52,097 nucleotides of DNA from an uncultured Gemmatimonadota bacterium (lineage in GTDB: Bacteria; Gemmatimonadota; Gemmatimonadetes; Longimicrobiales; Longimicrobiaceae), in NCBI GenBank assembly GCA_902805735.1, contig CADCTW010000128.1:1-52097 (forward strand), in the 5' to 3' direction. Below are positions 40,464 through 48,699 of this stretch, in pieces. The notes beneath the pieces were generated by a model, which saw only the letters and a program-made list of their open reading frames with translations, made no database searches and was not told where the DNA came from. The translations under genes and the position numbers were made by a program. Each line of letters begins with the position of its first letter. Within the stretch, counting starts at the first letter, position 1.

Positions 40464-42212
40464 TTACCGGACCCACTCCGCGCGGCGCCACCCGCGGACG
40501 GAGTTGATCAGGTAGATGGCGTCCGCGCTTTCCAGGTCCGCCGGGCGGAGGACGCGCTCGCGGATCTCGCCGCGTTCCAGCAGGTGCGCGCGGAGGACGC
40601 CCGGAAGGAGGCCGCTTTCGAGCGGCGGGGTCCAGAGGGCGCCGTCCAGGCGCGCGACCAGGTTGGCGAAGGTGGATTCCGTCAGCTCGCTGCGCTCGTT
40701 GACGAGCAGGACGTCGTCACAGTCCGGGCGGGCGGCGCGGCGGCGGTCGTACGGCTCGCGGCGGGTGGTCTTGTGGAAGAGGAGCGCGTCGCGGCTGTCC
40801 ACGGGCTCGTCCGCGATGGCGACGCGGGCGGCGGTGTGGGCGAGGGTGAGGGGGGCCGTCTGCACCTCGGCCGCTCCGGTGCGGTCCAGGAGGATGCGGA
40901 CGCGGAGCGGAGTGCTCGCGCCGAGGCTCGCGTGGAGCGCACGGAGCACTTCGGTGCGATGGAAGCGGAAGCCGAAGTGGGCGGCGGACTCCGCCATGCG
41001 CCGCAGGTGGCCGTCGAGGAGGAAGATGCCGGGGCCGGGCTCGTACAGCAGTGTTTCCAGGAGGCGGAAGTCGTTGGGCGGGTGGCGCGTGAAGGCGGCC
41101 TTGTCCAGGCACTCGCGGTACTCCGCCCCGGCGTCCGAGTCCCAGGTGATCCCGCTTCCCACGCCCAGCTCGGCGCGGCCGGCGGCGCGATCCACCACCA
41201 CCGTGCGGATGGCCACGCTGAACACCGCCTCCCCCGGCGACGCGAAGCCGATGGCGCCGCAGTACACGCCGCGCGGCTCGTCCTCGGCGGCGGCGAGGAT
41301 CTCCATCGTCCGCACCTTGGGCGCCCCCGTCACGCTGCCGCAGGGAAAGAGCGCGCCGAAGAGGCCGGCGAGCCCCGTCTGCACCGTCGCGCGGATGGTG
41401 GAGGTGAGCTGGTGGACCGTTTCGTAGCGCTCCGCCTCGAAGAGCCGCTCCACCCGCACGCTCCCGAACGAGGCCAGGCGCCCCGCGTCGTTCCGCAGCA
41501 GGTCCACGATCATCAGGTTCTCCGCGCGCTCCTTGGGCGACGCGCGCAGCTCGGCCGCGAGCGCCGCGTCCTCCGCGGGGAAGCGGCCGCGCGGACGGGT
41601 CCCCTTCATCGGCCGCAGCTCCAGCTCACCACCGGCGACGCGGAAGAAGAGCTCGGGCGAGGCGGAGACGATCGCCCGGCCGTCCACCTCCAGGTACGCG
41701 CAGAAGGCGGAGCGCTGGGCCCGGCAGAGGCGCGCGTACAGCGCCGCCGGATCGCCGCTGAACGGGGCGCGCAGGCGGACGGTGTAGTTGGCCTGGTACG
41801 TGTCCCCCGCCGCGATCAGCTCGCGGATGGCTTCGACGTGCGCGCGGTACTCCGGCTCGGGGGTGCCGATCTCCCACTCGCCCAGCGCGAACGCGCCCTC
41901 CGCCTGCGCATCCGGGTCCCCCTCCTCGCGCCCCGCGAAGATCGCGAACCAGGCCAGCGGAAGCCCCGGCCGCGGGGGCCGCGTGGCGAGCGACGGGTCG
42001 AACGCCGGGGCCGCCTCGTACGCCACGAACCCCGCCGCGTGCAGCCCCGCCGCCGTCGCAGCCTCCACCTCCGCCAGCACGCGCGGCACCTCCTCCACCC
42101 GCTCAGCCCGCACCACGCGCCGGAACCCCGTGAACCGGAACGAGCGCGCCCCCCGCAGCGGATCGAACGAATCGAACCGCACGAGGGGCGCGCCGTCTCT
42201 TTCGCTGTTCAT
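40464..42212 (-). CDS. pabBC: Aminodeoxychorismate synthase component I fused to aminodeoxychorismate lyase
   Basis: The 582-residue protein joins a chorismate-binding PabB domain (about 1-370, with MKGTRPRG, GSVTGAPK and the AVFSVAIRT block) to a class IV PLP aminotransferase-like PabC domain (about 375-582, with FHKTTRR holding the PLP lysine and NERSELTESTFANL). It makes 4-amino-4-deoxychorismate and converts it to p-aminobenzoate for folate. The glutaminase PabA is not here. PabBC fusions are well known. Its ATG overlaps the DUF4276 stop (ATGA), which places a housekeeping enzyme inside a possible defence operon. Confidence 0.93.
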   Translation of the reverse strand: MNSERDGAPLVRFDSFDPLRGARSFRFTGFRRVVRAERVEEVPRVLAEVEAATAAGLHAAGFVAYEAAPAFDPSLATRPPRPGLPLAWFAIFAGREEGDPDAQAEGAFALGEWEIGTPEPEYRAHVEAIRELIAAGDTYQANYTVRLRAPFSGDPAALYARLCRAQRSAFCAYLEVDGRAIVSASPELFFRVAGGELELRPMKGTRPRGRFPAEDAALAAELRASPKERAENLMIVDLLRNDAGRLASFGSVRVERLFEAERYETVHQLTSTIRATVQTGLAGLFGALFPCGSVTGAPKVRTMEILAAAEDEPRGVYCGAIGFASPGEAVFSVAIRTVVVDRAAGRAELGVGSGITWDSDAGAEYRECLDKAAFTRHPPNDFRLLETLLYEPGPGIFLLDGHLRRMAESAAHFGFRFHRTEVLRALHASLGASTPLRVRILLDRTGAAEVQTAPLTLAHTAARVAIADEPVDSRDALLFHKTTRREPYDRRRAARPDCDDVLLVNERSELTESTFANLVARLDGALWTPPLESGLLPGVLRAHLLERGEIRERVLRPADLESADAIYLINSVRGWRRAEWVR

Positions 42213-42766
42213 CCGATCAATCCGAAGCCTTCCAGGTCGCGAAGCAGCTTGTCCAGCGACGGGCAGCGGAGGCGCGCCGCCGCGATGTCGAGCTTCGCCA
42301 TGAGCGCGGGCTGGTCGGCACGATCCACGTAACCGCGTCCGCCCATCATCTCCTCCACCCGCCCCTTCGCGCCGCGCGGCCTCTCCGGGTCGTCGCTCCA
42401 GGCCGCGTCCGCCGCGATGCCGCGGTAGCCGCGCAGCGATTCGATTCCTCCAAGGAACCAGGCCTCGATCTCGCGCACGGCGAACACGACCGAAACCGGA
42501 AGTTGGGTGACTGTCCGAGCACGCGCGAGCAGAGCGGGTCCGAGCTGCGCCGGGCAGTCGTCGTCCGCGTCGAGGAGCACGAGCACCGCTGTCAGGTTCG
42601 GACGAACGCGTTCAGCAGCCTTCAGTGCCTGCTCCAATGCGCCGGGCTTCACAAACAGATTGCGCTTGACGCGGAAAGGCGGAGCCGCCTCGATGCCGGG
42701 GCGGCGAAGGAGCACCGGGATTGACGCAATCTCGGCGTGGCCCTCTACAATGCTGACCACGGACAC
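42209..42766 (-). CDS. DUF4276 family protein (TOPRIM-like)
   Basis: The 185-residue product has a start SVVSIVEGHAE in which VEGxxE matches the TOPRIM glutamate motif, and LLDADDD at about residue 66-71 matches the TOPRIM DxD motif. A REIEAWFLGG segment near residue 99 is typical of DUF4276. TOPRIM-like proteins cleave or process nucleic acid with metal. It starts with GTG one base after the AAA ATPase stop and ends overlapping the PabBC start, so all three are coupled. Nuclease activity is inferred from the motif only. Confidence 0.75.
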   Translation of the reverse strand: MSVVSIVEGHAEIASIPVLLRRPGIEAAPPFRVKRNLFVKPGALEQALKAAERVRPNLTAVLVLLDADDDCPAQLGPALLARARTVTQLPVSVVFAVREIEAWFLGGIESLRGYRGIAADAAWSDDPERPRGAKGRVEEMMGGRGYVDRADQPALMAKLDIAAARLRCPSLDKLLRDLEGFGLIG

Positions 42767-42767
42767 G

Positions 42768-43985
42768 TCAGGCGGCCTCCCCTATGCGCCGGGCGGGTGG
42801 GCCGAACACGTCCACACCATCCGAGAGCTGCTTGGCGGCAACAAGATCCGCGCCGAGCTCGTTTATCCGCAGAAGTTCGCCGGGTGAGTAAAGGTGGTCG
42901 CGGATCACCTCCCGGGAGCCAGCCGAAATCGGCGCGATGGCGGTTCGCCCATCAGCCTTCGCTACGACGCGGAACACGTCGTCAGAGAGATCGTCGTAGT
43001 CCAGAACCTCGGGGCTGTGCGTGGTGATAAGGACCTGCGAGCGCCGGGAGACGTCCATTAGCACCGACGTAACCACCTCCGCCGCGGCGGGATGGATGTT
43101 TGCTTCCGGCTCTTCGATCACCAGAACGGAAGGAAGGACCGGCTGGTAAGCCGCGAGCAGAAAACCGAGCACGCGCAACGTTCCTTCTGACATGCTTGCG
43201 GCCATGAACGACACCGACAGCTCAGGCGTCGGACCCGCCTCGTCGAATCTTACCGTCTCGAATTGTCCCCCGAACGGCTCGATTCCGATCCCTGTCACAT
43301 CGGGGACCACGCTCTGGACGAGTTCGGTCACGCGCTCGAAGCGATCAGAGTCTGTGTCTTCGAGGCGCCGCAACACTGAAGCTGCGTTGCTGCCGTCTGG
43401 AAGCAACTGCAACCCCACACCCGGTGCCTGCAATTCGCTCACCTTCTCAGGAACGATTCCATAAGAGCGGATCGCTACGAGAAACGCATACACATCGCGG
43501 TACTCGGGTGCGGCGGATGCAGCGAAAAGGGCCAAATGGCCGGGCTCGATCTGTGGACGGATGCCCGCAATCCCCTCGATGAAAACGCCGTTCTTCAATG
43601 AAAAACGATCGAATTGCCCTCCCGCGCGTGCAACCACACACCTTTCTTCCACAACCAACGAGCGAAAATCTCCCTCGTGTGTCAACTCAATTCCGTAATC
43701 CGCAACGTCGCCAGTGGGGAAGTCAATCACGAGGCGGATTCCCACGGGTCCCCGCGAAGATCCGTGCCGCCAGGTGATCGCTGCGTAGCCTCCCCGTCGC
43801 GCGACCGCTTGCTCCACCGAGTCCGCAACGCAATCTCGCACAAACGAGAGCGCATCCACGAAGTTGCTCTTGCCGCTCCCGTTCGCGCCCACGAGAACGG
43901 TGAGGTCGCCAAGCCGGACCACCGCCTGCTCGATGCTCTTGTAGTTCCGTATGTGAACCTCGCGGATCTTCGGGAACGCGGGCAT
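42768..43985 (-). CDS. OLD/AAA_21-type ATPase
   Basis: The 405-residue ABC-like ATPase has Walker A GANGSGKS at 33-40 following the start IREVHIRNYKSIEQ, an ABC signature-like SMSEGTLRVLGFL (about 264-276), Walker B VLVIEEPEANIHP and the H-loop TTHSPEVL. This is the AAA_15/AAA_21 group found in OLD nucleases and in PARIS and related defence systems. It has no fused TOPRIM; the next gene may provide it. GC content is lower than in neighbours, which suggests transfer. GAGGA lies before the ATG. Confidence 0.85.
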   Translation of the reverse strand: MPAFPKIREVHIRNYKSIEQAVVRLGDLTVLVGANGSGKSNFVDALSFVRDCVADSVEQAVARRGGYAAITWRHGSSRGPVGIRLVIDFPTGDVADYGIELTHEGDFRSLVVEERCVVARAGGQFDRFSLKNGVFIEGIAGIRPQIEPGHLALFAASAAPEYRDVYAFLVAIRSYGIVPEKVSELQAPGVGLQLLPDGSNAASVLRRLEDTDSDRFERVTELVQSVVPDVTGIGIEPFGGQFETVRFDEAGPTPELSVSFMAASMSEGTLRVLGFLLAAYQPVLPSVLVIEEPEANIHPAAAEVVTSVLMDVSRRSQVLITTHSPEVLDYDDLSDDVFRVVAKADGRTAIAPISAGSREVIRDHLYSPGELLRINELGADLVAAKQLSDGVDVFGPPARRIGEAA

Positions 43986-44064
43986 CGGTCCTCGGATGAG
44001 CAGGGGTGAGGATTACTTCAGGCGAGACAATCTACCGCAAAGATCACACAAAAGCTCCGAAACG

Positions 44065-44098
44065 CTCCTCTGTGTCTCTGTGCCTCTGTGTGAGCCCC
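44065..44098 (-). repeat. 3'-end repeat, copy 17 (single arm)
   Basis: CTCCTCTGTGTCTCTGTGCC followed by TCTGTGTGAGCCCC: the reverse complement of the single-arm subtype, directly beyond the aspartase stop. Confidence 0.7.
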
Positions 44099-44101
44099 GG
44101 T

Positions 44102-45982
44102 TCATACGCCTTCCACCGGGTGCGGCATGGGTCGCGGCTGCGTCATCTTCTCGGGGGAGAGGATGTCGTCCATCTCCTCGCGCGTGGCCCAGCCCTTTTC
44201 GCAGATCAGGTCGCAGACGCTGGCGCCGGTCTGCAGGGCCTCCAGGGCGACGGCGGTGGAGCGCTCGTAGCCAATGTAGGGGACCAGCGCCGTGACCAGA
44301 CCGATGGAGTTCTCCACCATGCTGCGCAGGCGCTCGCGGTTGGCGGTGATCCCCACGATGCACCGCTCGCGCAGCACGATGGCGGCGCGGGTCAGCATGT
44401 CGGTCGACTGGAACAGGTTGAAGCCGATCACCGGCTCGAACACGTTGAGCTGGAGCTGCCCCGCCTCGGCCGCCATGGTGATGGTGAGGTCGTTCCCCAC
44501 CACCTGGAAGCACACCTGGTTCACCACCTCCGGGATCACCGGGTTGACCTTCCCCGGCATGATGGACGAGCCCGGCTGCATGGGCGGCAGGTTGATCTCG
44601 TTGAGCCCCGTGCGCGGCCCGGACGAGAGGAGGCGCAGGTCGTTGCAGATCTTGCTGAGCTTCACCGCCACCCGCTTCAGCACGCCCGACACCTGCACGA
44701 ACGCCCCCGTGTCCGCCGTGGCCTCGATCAGGTCCGGCGCCGTCTTCAGCTCCAGCCCCGTGACCTCGGACAGGCGGAGGCACACCAGGCCGGCGTAGCG
44801 CGGGTCGCTGTTGATCCCCGTGCCGATGGCGGTGGCGCCCATGTTGGTCTCGCGGATGAGCGCGGCGGCCTCGCGCAGCCGGTCCATGTCTTCGCCGATG
44901 GTGACGGCGAAGGCGTTGAACTCCTGGCCCAGCGTCATGGGCACCGCGTCCTGGAGCTGCGTGCGGCCCATCTTGAGCACGTCCGCGAACTCGGTGCCCT
45001 TGGCGAAGAAGGCGTCGCGCAGCTCCCCCAGCGCCCGCACCAGGTCGTCGATCCCCCAGTGCCCGGCCAGCTTGAGGGCGGTGGGATACACGTCGTTGGT
45101 GCTCTGGCTGAGGTTGACGTGGTTGTTGGGATGGACGTGCTCGTACTCGCCCTTGCGGCGCCCCAGCAGCTCCAGGGCGCGGTTGGCGATGACCTCGTTG
45201 GCGTTCATGTTGGTGGAGGTCCCCGCCCCGCCCTGCACCACGTCCACCACGAACTGCTCGTGGAGCCGCCCGTCGCGGATCTCGCGGCAGGCGCGCACGA
45301 TGGCGTCCGCCACGTCCTCCGGGAGCAGCCCCAGCTCCCGGTTGGCCAGCGCCGCGGCCTCCTTGATGGCCGCCAGCGCGTGGATCAGATACGGGTACTG
45401 CGACACGGGGATCCCCGTGATGGGGAAGTTCTCGGTGGCCCGCAGCGTCTGCACGCCGTAGTACAGGTCCACCGAAAGCTGCCGCTCGCCCAGCAGGTCG
45501 TGCTCCGTGCGCAGCTCGCCGGACAGGTAGCCGCTCCCCCGGCCGCTGAGCAGCGCGTTGGCGTAGCGCAGGCGCGACGAGATCACCTGCGCCGCCGCCG
45601 TCACCAGCTTGCCGTACAGGAGCGGGCTGTCGCTGGCGATGACGTCCACGGCCGTGCGCGGCACCTCCACGATCTCCGCGTCCTCGGTCACCACCCCGCT
45701 GGTGGAGTGCGGGTAGTCGTCCAGCAGGCTTCCCTCGCCGAACGACTCGCCTTCCGAGAGCACGTGCAGCACCTGGGGGCGGCCCTGGAAGCCCTTCACG
45801 ATCTGCACGCGCCCCTTCACCAGCACCCCGAAGGCGCGGCGCGGCTGGCTCTCGCGGAAGACGTACGCGCCGGCGGGGCAATGCTTGGTCTGCGCGTGCG
45901 CGGCGAGCAGGGTGACCTCCTCCGCGCTCAGCGAGCGGAGGAGCGGGTGCGAGCGGAGTACGGAGACGACGGACCGGTCCAT
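44102..45982 (-). CDS. Aspartate ammonia-lyase with N-terminal cyclic-nucleotide-binding fold
   Basis: The 626-residue protein fuses a cNMP-binding (CRP-like) beta-roll (about 1-130) to a full aspartase/fumarase (about 155-626). The lyase signature GSSIMPGKVNP lies near residue 470 and the TSTNMNANEV and HPNNHVNLSQSTND blocks are intact, so it should convert aspartate to fumarate and ammonia. In the N-terminal domain the phosphate-binding region reads SFGEGSLLDDYPHSTSG: the Gly-Glu is kept but the usual Arg-Thr/Ser-Ala is absent, so nucleotide binding is doubtful. Fumarase activity cannot be excluded. The ATG at 45982 was chosen; the upstream frame is low-complexity. Confidence 0.88.
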   Translation of the reverse strand: MDRSVVSVLRSHPLLRSLSAEEVTLLAAHAQTKHCPAGAYVFRESQPRRAFGVLVKGRVQIVKGFQGRPQVLHVLSEGESFGEGSLLDDYPHSTSGVVTEDAEIVEVPRTAVDVIASDSPLLYGKLVTAAAQVISSRLRYANALLSGRGSGYLSGELRTEHDLLGERQLSVDLYYGVQTLRATENFPITGIPVSQYPYLIHALAAIKEAAALANRELGLLPEDVADAIVRACREIRDGRLHEQFVVDVVQGGAGTSTNMNANEVIANRALELLGRRKGEYEHVHPNNHVNLSQSTNDVYPTALKLAGHWGIDDLVRALGELRDAFFAKGTEFADVLKMGRTQLQDAVPMTLGQEFNAFAVTIGEDMDRLREAAALIRETNMGATAIGTGINSDPRYAGLVCLRLSEVTGLELKTAPDLIEATADTGAFVQVSGVLKRVAVKLSKICNDLRLLSSGPRTGLNEINLPPMQPGSSIMPGKVNPVIPEVVNQVCFQVVGNDLTITMAAEAGQLQLNVFEPVIGFNLFQSTDMLTRAAIVLRERCIVGITANRERLRSMVENSIGLVTALVPYIGYERSTAVALEALQTGASVCDLICEKGWATREEMDDILSPEKMTQPRPMPHPVEGV

Positions 45983-46086
45983 GGTGACTGCGGGAACGGG
46001 GAACGGGAAAACGGGGAACGGGAAAACGCGCCGTCCCCGAAGGCTGTAACCTGTCCCCGATCCCCGGCGCACGCAACCCGGTGCGT

Positions 46087-46101
46087 GGAACGGAGATTGC
46101 A
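46087..46101 (+). promoter_or_regulatory. Possible sigma54-type promoter
   Basis: TGGAACG-GAGA-TTGCA has the GG and GC dinucleotides spaced by ten bases, as sigma54 promoters require. It lies about 75 bases before the low-complexity gene. There is one mismatch in the -24 box (TGGAACG for TGGCACG), and no sigma54 activator gene is in the window. Confidence 0.35.
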
Positions 46102-46176
46102 CCCCCGCACCCCTCCTTGGACCGAGCAGAGCCCGCGTTCCGCGGGCCGGTGGGGGACCACGCAACGGAGGGCCAC

Positions 46177-47019
46177 ATGGCGATCTGGGACCGCAACGAC
46201 AACGGAAACCGCGGGATGAACAACATGGGCGGCCGCGCCCGCAACCTGGCCGACCGCGCCGGGAACGCGATGCGCCAGGGGATGGACCGCATGCAGAACC
46301 GGGGCGGCTACGACCACATGGACTACAACGCCGGCCGCGCCACCGGCGGCTGGAACGGCGACTCGTACGGCGCCGGCGGGATGGGCGGCAACACGGGGCG
46401 CCCGATGGGGAACGAGTACGACCGCGACTTCACCTACCGCGGCACGCCGGGCGGCAACGTCAACGGCGGCGTGGGGCGCGACCTGGGCTACGGCTACGGC
46501 GCGGGCGACCGCGACGAGGCCGGCCGCGCGTCCATGAACTACGACCGCGGCTACGGGATGAGCGGCGGCGGGCGGATGAACAACAACAACTACGACCGCG
46601 GCTACGGCGCCACGGGCGGCGCCGGGATGGGGTACGACCGGGGCTACCAGGGCCGCAACGACACGGACAACGGCGACCCCTTCGGCGACCGCCAGCAGCA
46701 CACCCCCTTCCGCGTGATGCGCGGCCACGACGTCCACAACATGGGCCACGGCGGCGGCGACATGGGCGGGCGCGGGATGATGGGGCGCGGCGGCGGCTAC
46801 GACAGCAGCTTCGCCTTCGGCGCGCCGGGGATGGAGCGCACCGACATCAACCGCGGCGACCGCGGCAACCGCCTCTCCTCCGACCGGCTGGACCGCGAGG
46901 ACCAGAACTACCGCGCGTACCAGGACTACAACGGCTACAGCCACAGCCTGGGCGACGAGCCGTACCAGAACTTCTACGACCAGAACTACCGGAACCGGCG
47001 GGATCGCGACTGGTTCTAA
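46177..47019 (+). CDS. Gly/Asn/Tyr/Arg/Asp-rich disordered protein
   Basis: The 280-residue protein is low-complexity throughout. A short amphipathic start (GGRARNLADRAGNAMRQGMD) is followed by repeats such as NYDRGYG (three variants between residues 122 and 160), GGRMNNNNYDRGYG, RGDRGNR and NYRNRRDRDWF at the end. There is no signal peptide or membrane segment. Spaced tyrosines and arginines in a Gly/Asn background resemble sticker-and-spacer disordered proteins that condense with RNA; that is inference. GGAGG lies six bases before the ATG. I recognise no named family. A perfect 3'-end hairpin follows. Confidence 0.75.
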   Translation: MAIWDRNDNGNRGMNNMGGRARNLADRAGNAMRQGMDRMQNRGGYDHMDYNAGRATGGWNGDSYGAGGMGGNTGRPMGNEYDRDFTYRGTPGGNVNGGVGRDLGYGYGAGDRDEAGRASMNYDRGYGMSGGGRMNNNNYDRGYGATGGAGMGYDRGYQGRNDTDNGDPFGDRQQHTPFRVMRGHDVHNMGHGGGDMGGRGMMGRGGGYDSSFAFGAPGMERTDINRGDRGNRLSSDRLDREDQNYRAYQDYNGYSHSLGDEPYQNFYDQNYRNRRDRDWF

Positions 47020-47024
47020 AGAGC

Positions 47025-47095
47025 GGGGCTCCCACAGAGACACAGAGGCACAGAGATGAACCAATCTCTGTGCCTCTGTGTCTCTGTGGGAGCCC
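47025..47095. repeat. 3'-end palindromic hairpin, copy 18 (covarying arms)
   Basis: Arms read GGGGCTCCCACAGAGACACAG and CTGTGTCTCTGTGGGAGCCC. CTCCCACAG/CTGTGGGAG replaces the CTCACACAG/CTGTGTGAG of copy 1 in both arms. It fills the gap between the convergent disordered-protein and PspA-like genes. Confidence 0.9.
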
Positions 47096-47623
47096 TTAGC
47101 CCTGGCCCATCCGCCGCTTCAGCTCGGCGAGGCGGTCTTCGACGTCGGGGGGCGGCGGGGCGGGGTCCAGGCGGGGCTGGACGCCGCGGCGGCGCAGCTC
47201 GGAGACGAGGATGAAGCGGTTGGCGTCGGCTTCCTTGTAGCGCTTCATCATCTCGGCGGCCTCGGCGCGGCGCAGCTCCAGCTCGGCCCCGGCGGCGCGC
47301 ACCTTTTCCTCCAGCACGGCCACGCGCATGCGGTGGCGGCCCGCGAACTCCTCGGCCACGCGCACCGTCTCCGCGTCGCCGATGCGGGAGGCCATCCCGC
47401 CGCGGCGCACGGCGTCGTCCAGCGCGCGGCGCTCGCGCTCCAGCTCGGCCGTGACGGCCTGCACGTTCTTCTCGTACAGGGGGAGGTCGGCGCGGGCCTG
47501 CACCATCTCGCGGCGCATGGAGGCCAGCAGCCCCGCCACCTCGTCTTCGGGCTCGCGGCGCGACGCCTCTTCCAGGAACGAGGCCCACGAGCGGGCGAAA
47601 AGGGTCTTCAGGTCGTCCAGCAT
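47096..47623 (-). CDS. PspA/IM30-like coiled-coil protein
   Basis: The 175-residue product is almost wholly helical and charged, with a long coiled coil (about 25-150) starting SMRREMVQARADLPLYEKN and ending EAAEMMKRYKEADANRF. The pattern and length suggest a short relative of PspA/Vipp1, which bind stressed inner membrane. The N-terminal amphipathic helix of PspA is only loosely present, so another coiled-coil scaffold is possible. It is divergent from the nucleotidyltransferase gene. Confidence 0.65.
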   Translation of the reverse strand: MLDDLKTLFARSWASFLEEASRREPEDEVAGLLASMRREMVQARADLPLYEKNVQAVTAELERERRALDDAVRRGGMASRIGDAETVRVAEEFAGRHRMRVAVLEEKVRAAGAELELRRAEAAEMMKRYKEADANRFILVSELRRRGVQPRLDPAPPPPDVEDRLAELKRRMGQG

Positions 47624-47754
47624 GGCGCGGCGGGGAACGGGTGCGGAGGGAGCGGGCGCCCCAAATGTCGGCCCGCGGGGCGCACCGGGGCAAGGGGCCG
47701 GGCGGGCCTGATCCTTGCCCTGTCGCCGTTCCCGACGACCAACCGAGAGAACAC

Positions 47755-48696
47755 ATGCCCAAGACCGAGCCGGATCCGATACGCCTCCCCCGCATGGGAA
47801 AGCTCTCCAAGGAAGAGCAGAAGTCCATCACCCACGGCGGGTTCTGGATCCAGGAGGCGGAGCGGGAGATCTACAAGCGCGCGCTGGCCGCGCTCAACGA
47901 GGCGGGAGTGCCGTACGTGGTCGCCGGCGCCTACGCCATCTACGAGCACACCGGCATCTACCGCCAGACCAAGGACCTGGACCTGTTCTGCGAGCCCGCG
48001 GCCGTCATCCAGGCCATGGAGGTGCTCCGCGAGCACGGCTTCCGCAGCCGGCTGGAGCAGGGGCACTGGCTGGCCAAGGCGCTGGACGATCCGTACTTCA
48101 TCGACATCATCTACGGGATGGGGAACGGGCTGGCGCTGATCGACCGCGACTGGTTCGAGCACTCGTCGCCGGCCATCCTGGCGGCCACCCCCGTGCGCGT
48201 GGCGCCGGTGGAGGAGCTGATCTGGCACCGGTTGTTCATCAACGAGCGCCACCGGCAGGACATGGCGGACATCGCCCACCTGATCCTGTGCAAGGGGCAC
48301 CTGATGGACTGGCGCCGCCTGGTGGACAAGACGGCCGAGCACTGGCCGCTCCTGCTGGCGCAGGTCCAGATGTTCCGCTACGTGTATCCCGGCTACAGCG
48401 ACCAGGTGCCCACCTGGGTGCTGGACGAGCTGCTGGAGAAGGCGCGCCAGGACGCCCACCGCCGCCCGGCCGAGGGAGAGGCGCACGACCTGTCGCGCGG
48501 CACCCTGATCTCGCGTTTCTCCTTCGCCATCGACGTGAACGAGTGGGGGTTCCACGACGAGCGCGAAACGCTGATCCGGGCGATGGAGAAGCACCCCGCC
48601 GTGCTGGCGCTGGAAGCGGCCGACGTGTGGGACGAGCGCGCCTCGCAGGAGGAGCAGGATGCGGCGCGCGAGACACCCGACCCTGAGGAGGAGTGA
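47755..48696 (+). CDS. Nucleotidyltransferase-fold protein
   Basis: The 313-residue protein has a nucleotidyltransferase core: AGAYAIYEHTGIYR followed by TKDLDLF with metal-binding Asp74 and Asp76, and a downstream DPYFIDIIYG strand with a third acidic residue. The arrangement resembles the NTP_transf_5/AbiEii-like group. Substrate is unknown. GAGAG lies before the ATG. A metallophosphoesterase gene starts three bases after the stop, with a Shine-Dalgarno overlapping the end of this gene, so the two act together. Confidence 0.75.
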   Translation: MPKTEPDPIRLPRMGKLSKEEQKSITHGGFWIQEAEREIYKRALAALNEAGVPYVVAGAYAIYEHTGIYRQTKDLDLFCEPAAVIQAMEVLREHGFRSRLEQGHWLAKALDDPYFIDIIYGMGNGLALIDRDWFEHSSPAILAATPVRVAPVEELIWHRLFINERHRQDMADIAHLILCKGHLMDWRRLVDKTAEHWPLLLAQVQMFRYVYPGYSDQVPTWVLDELLEKARQDAHRRPAEGEAHDLSRGTLISRFSFAIDVNEWGFHDERETLIRAMEKHPAVLALEAADVWDERASQEEQDAARETPDPEEE

Positions 48697-48699
48697 CGG

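Noticed and set aside
45990..46030. Tandem GGGAACGGGAAAAC-like repeat before the aspartase gene
   Set aside because: Only two degenerate units are present. It seems to be simple low-complexity sequence and was not listed as a feature.
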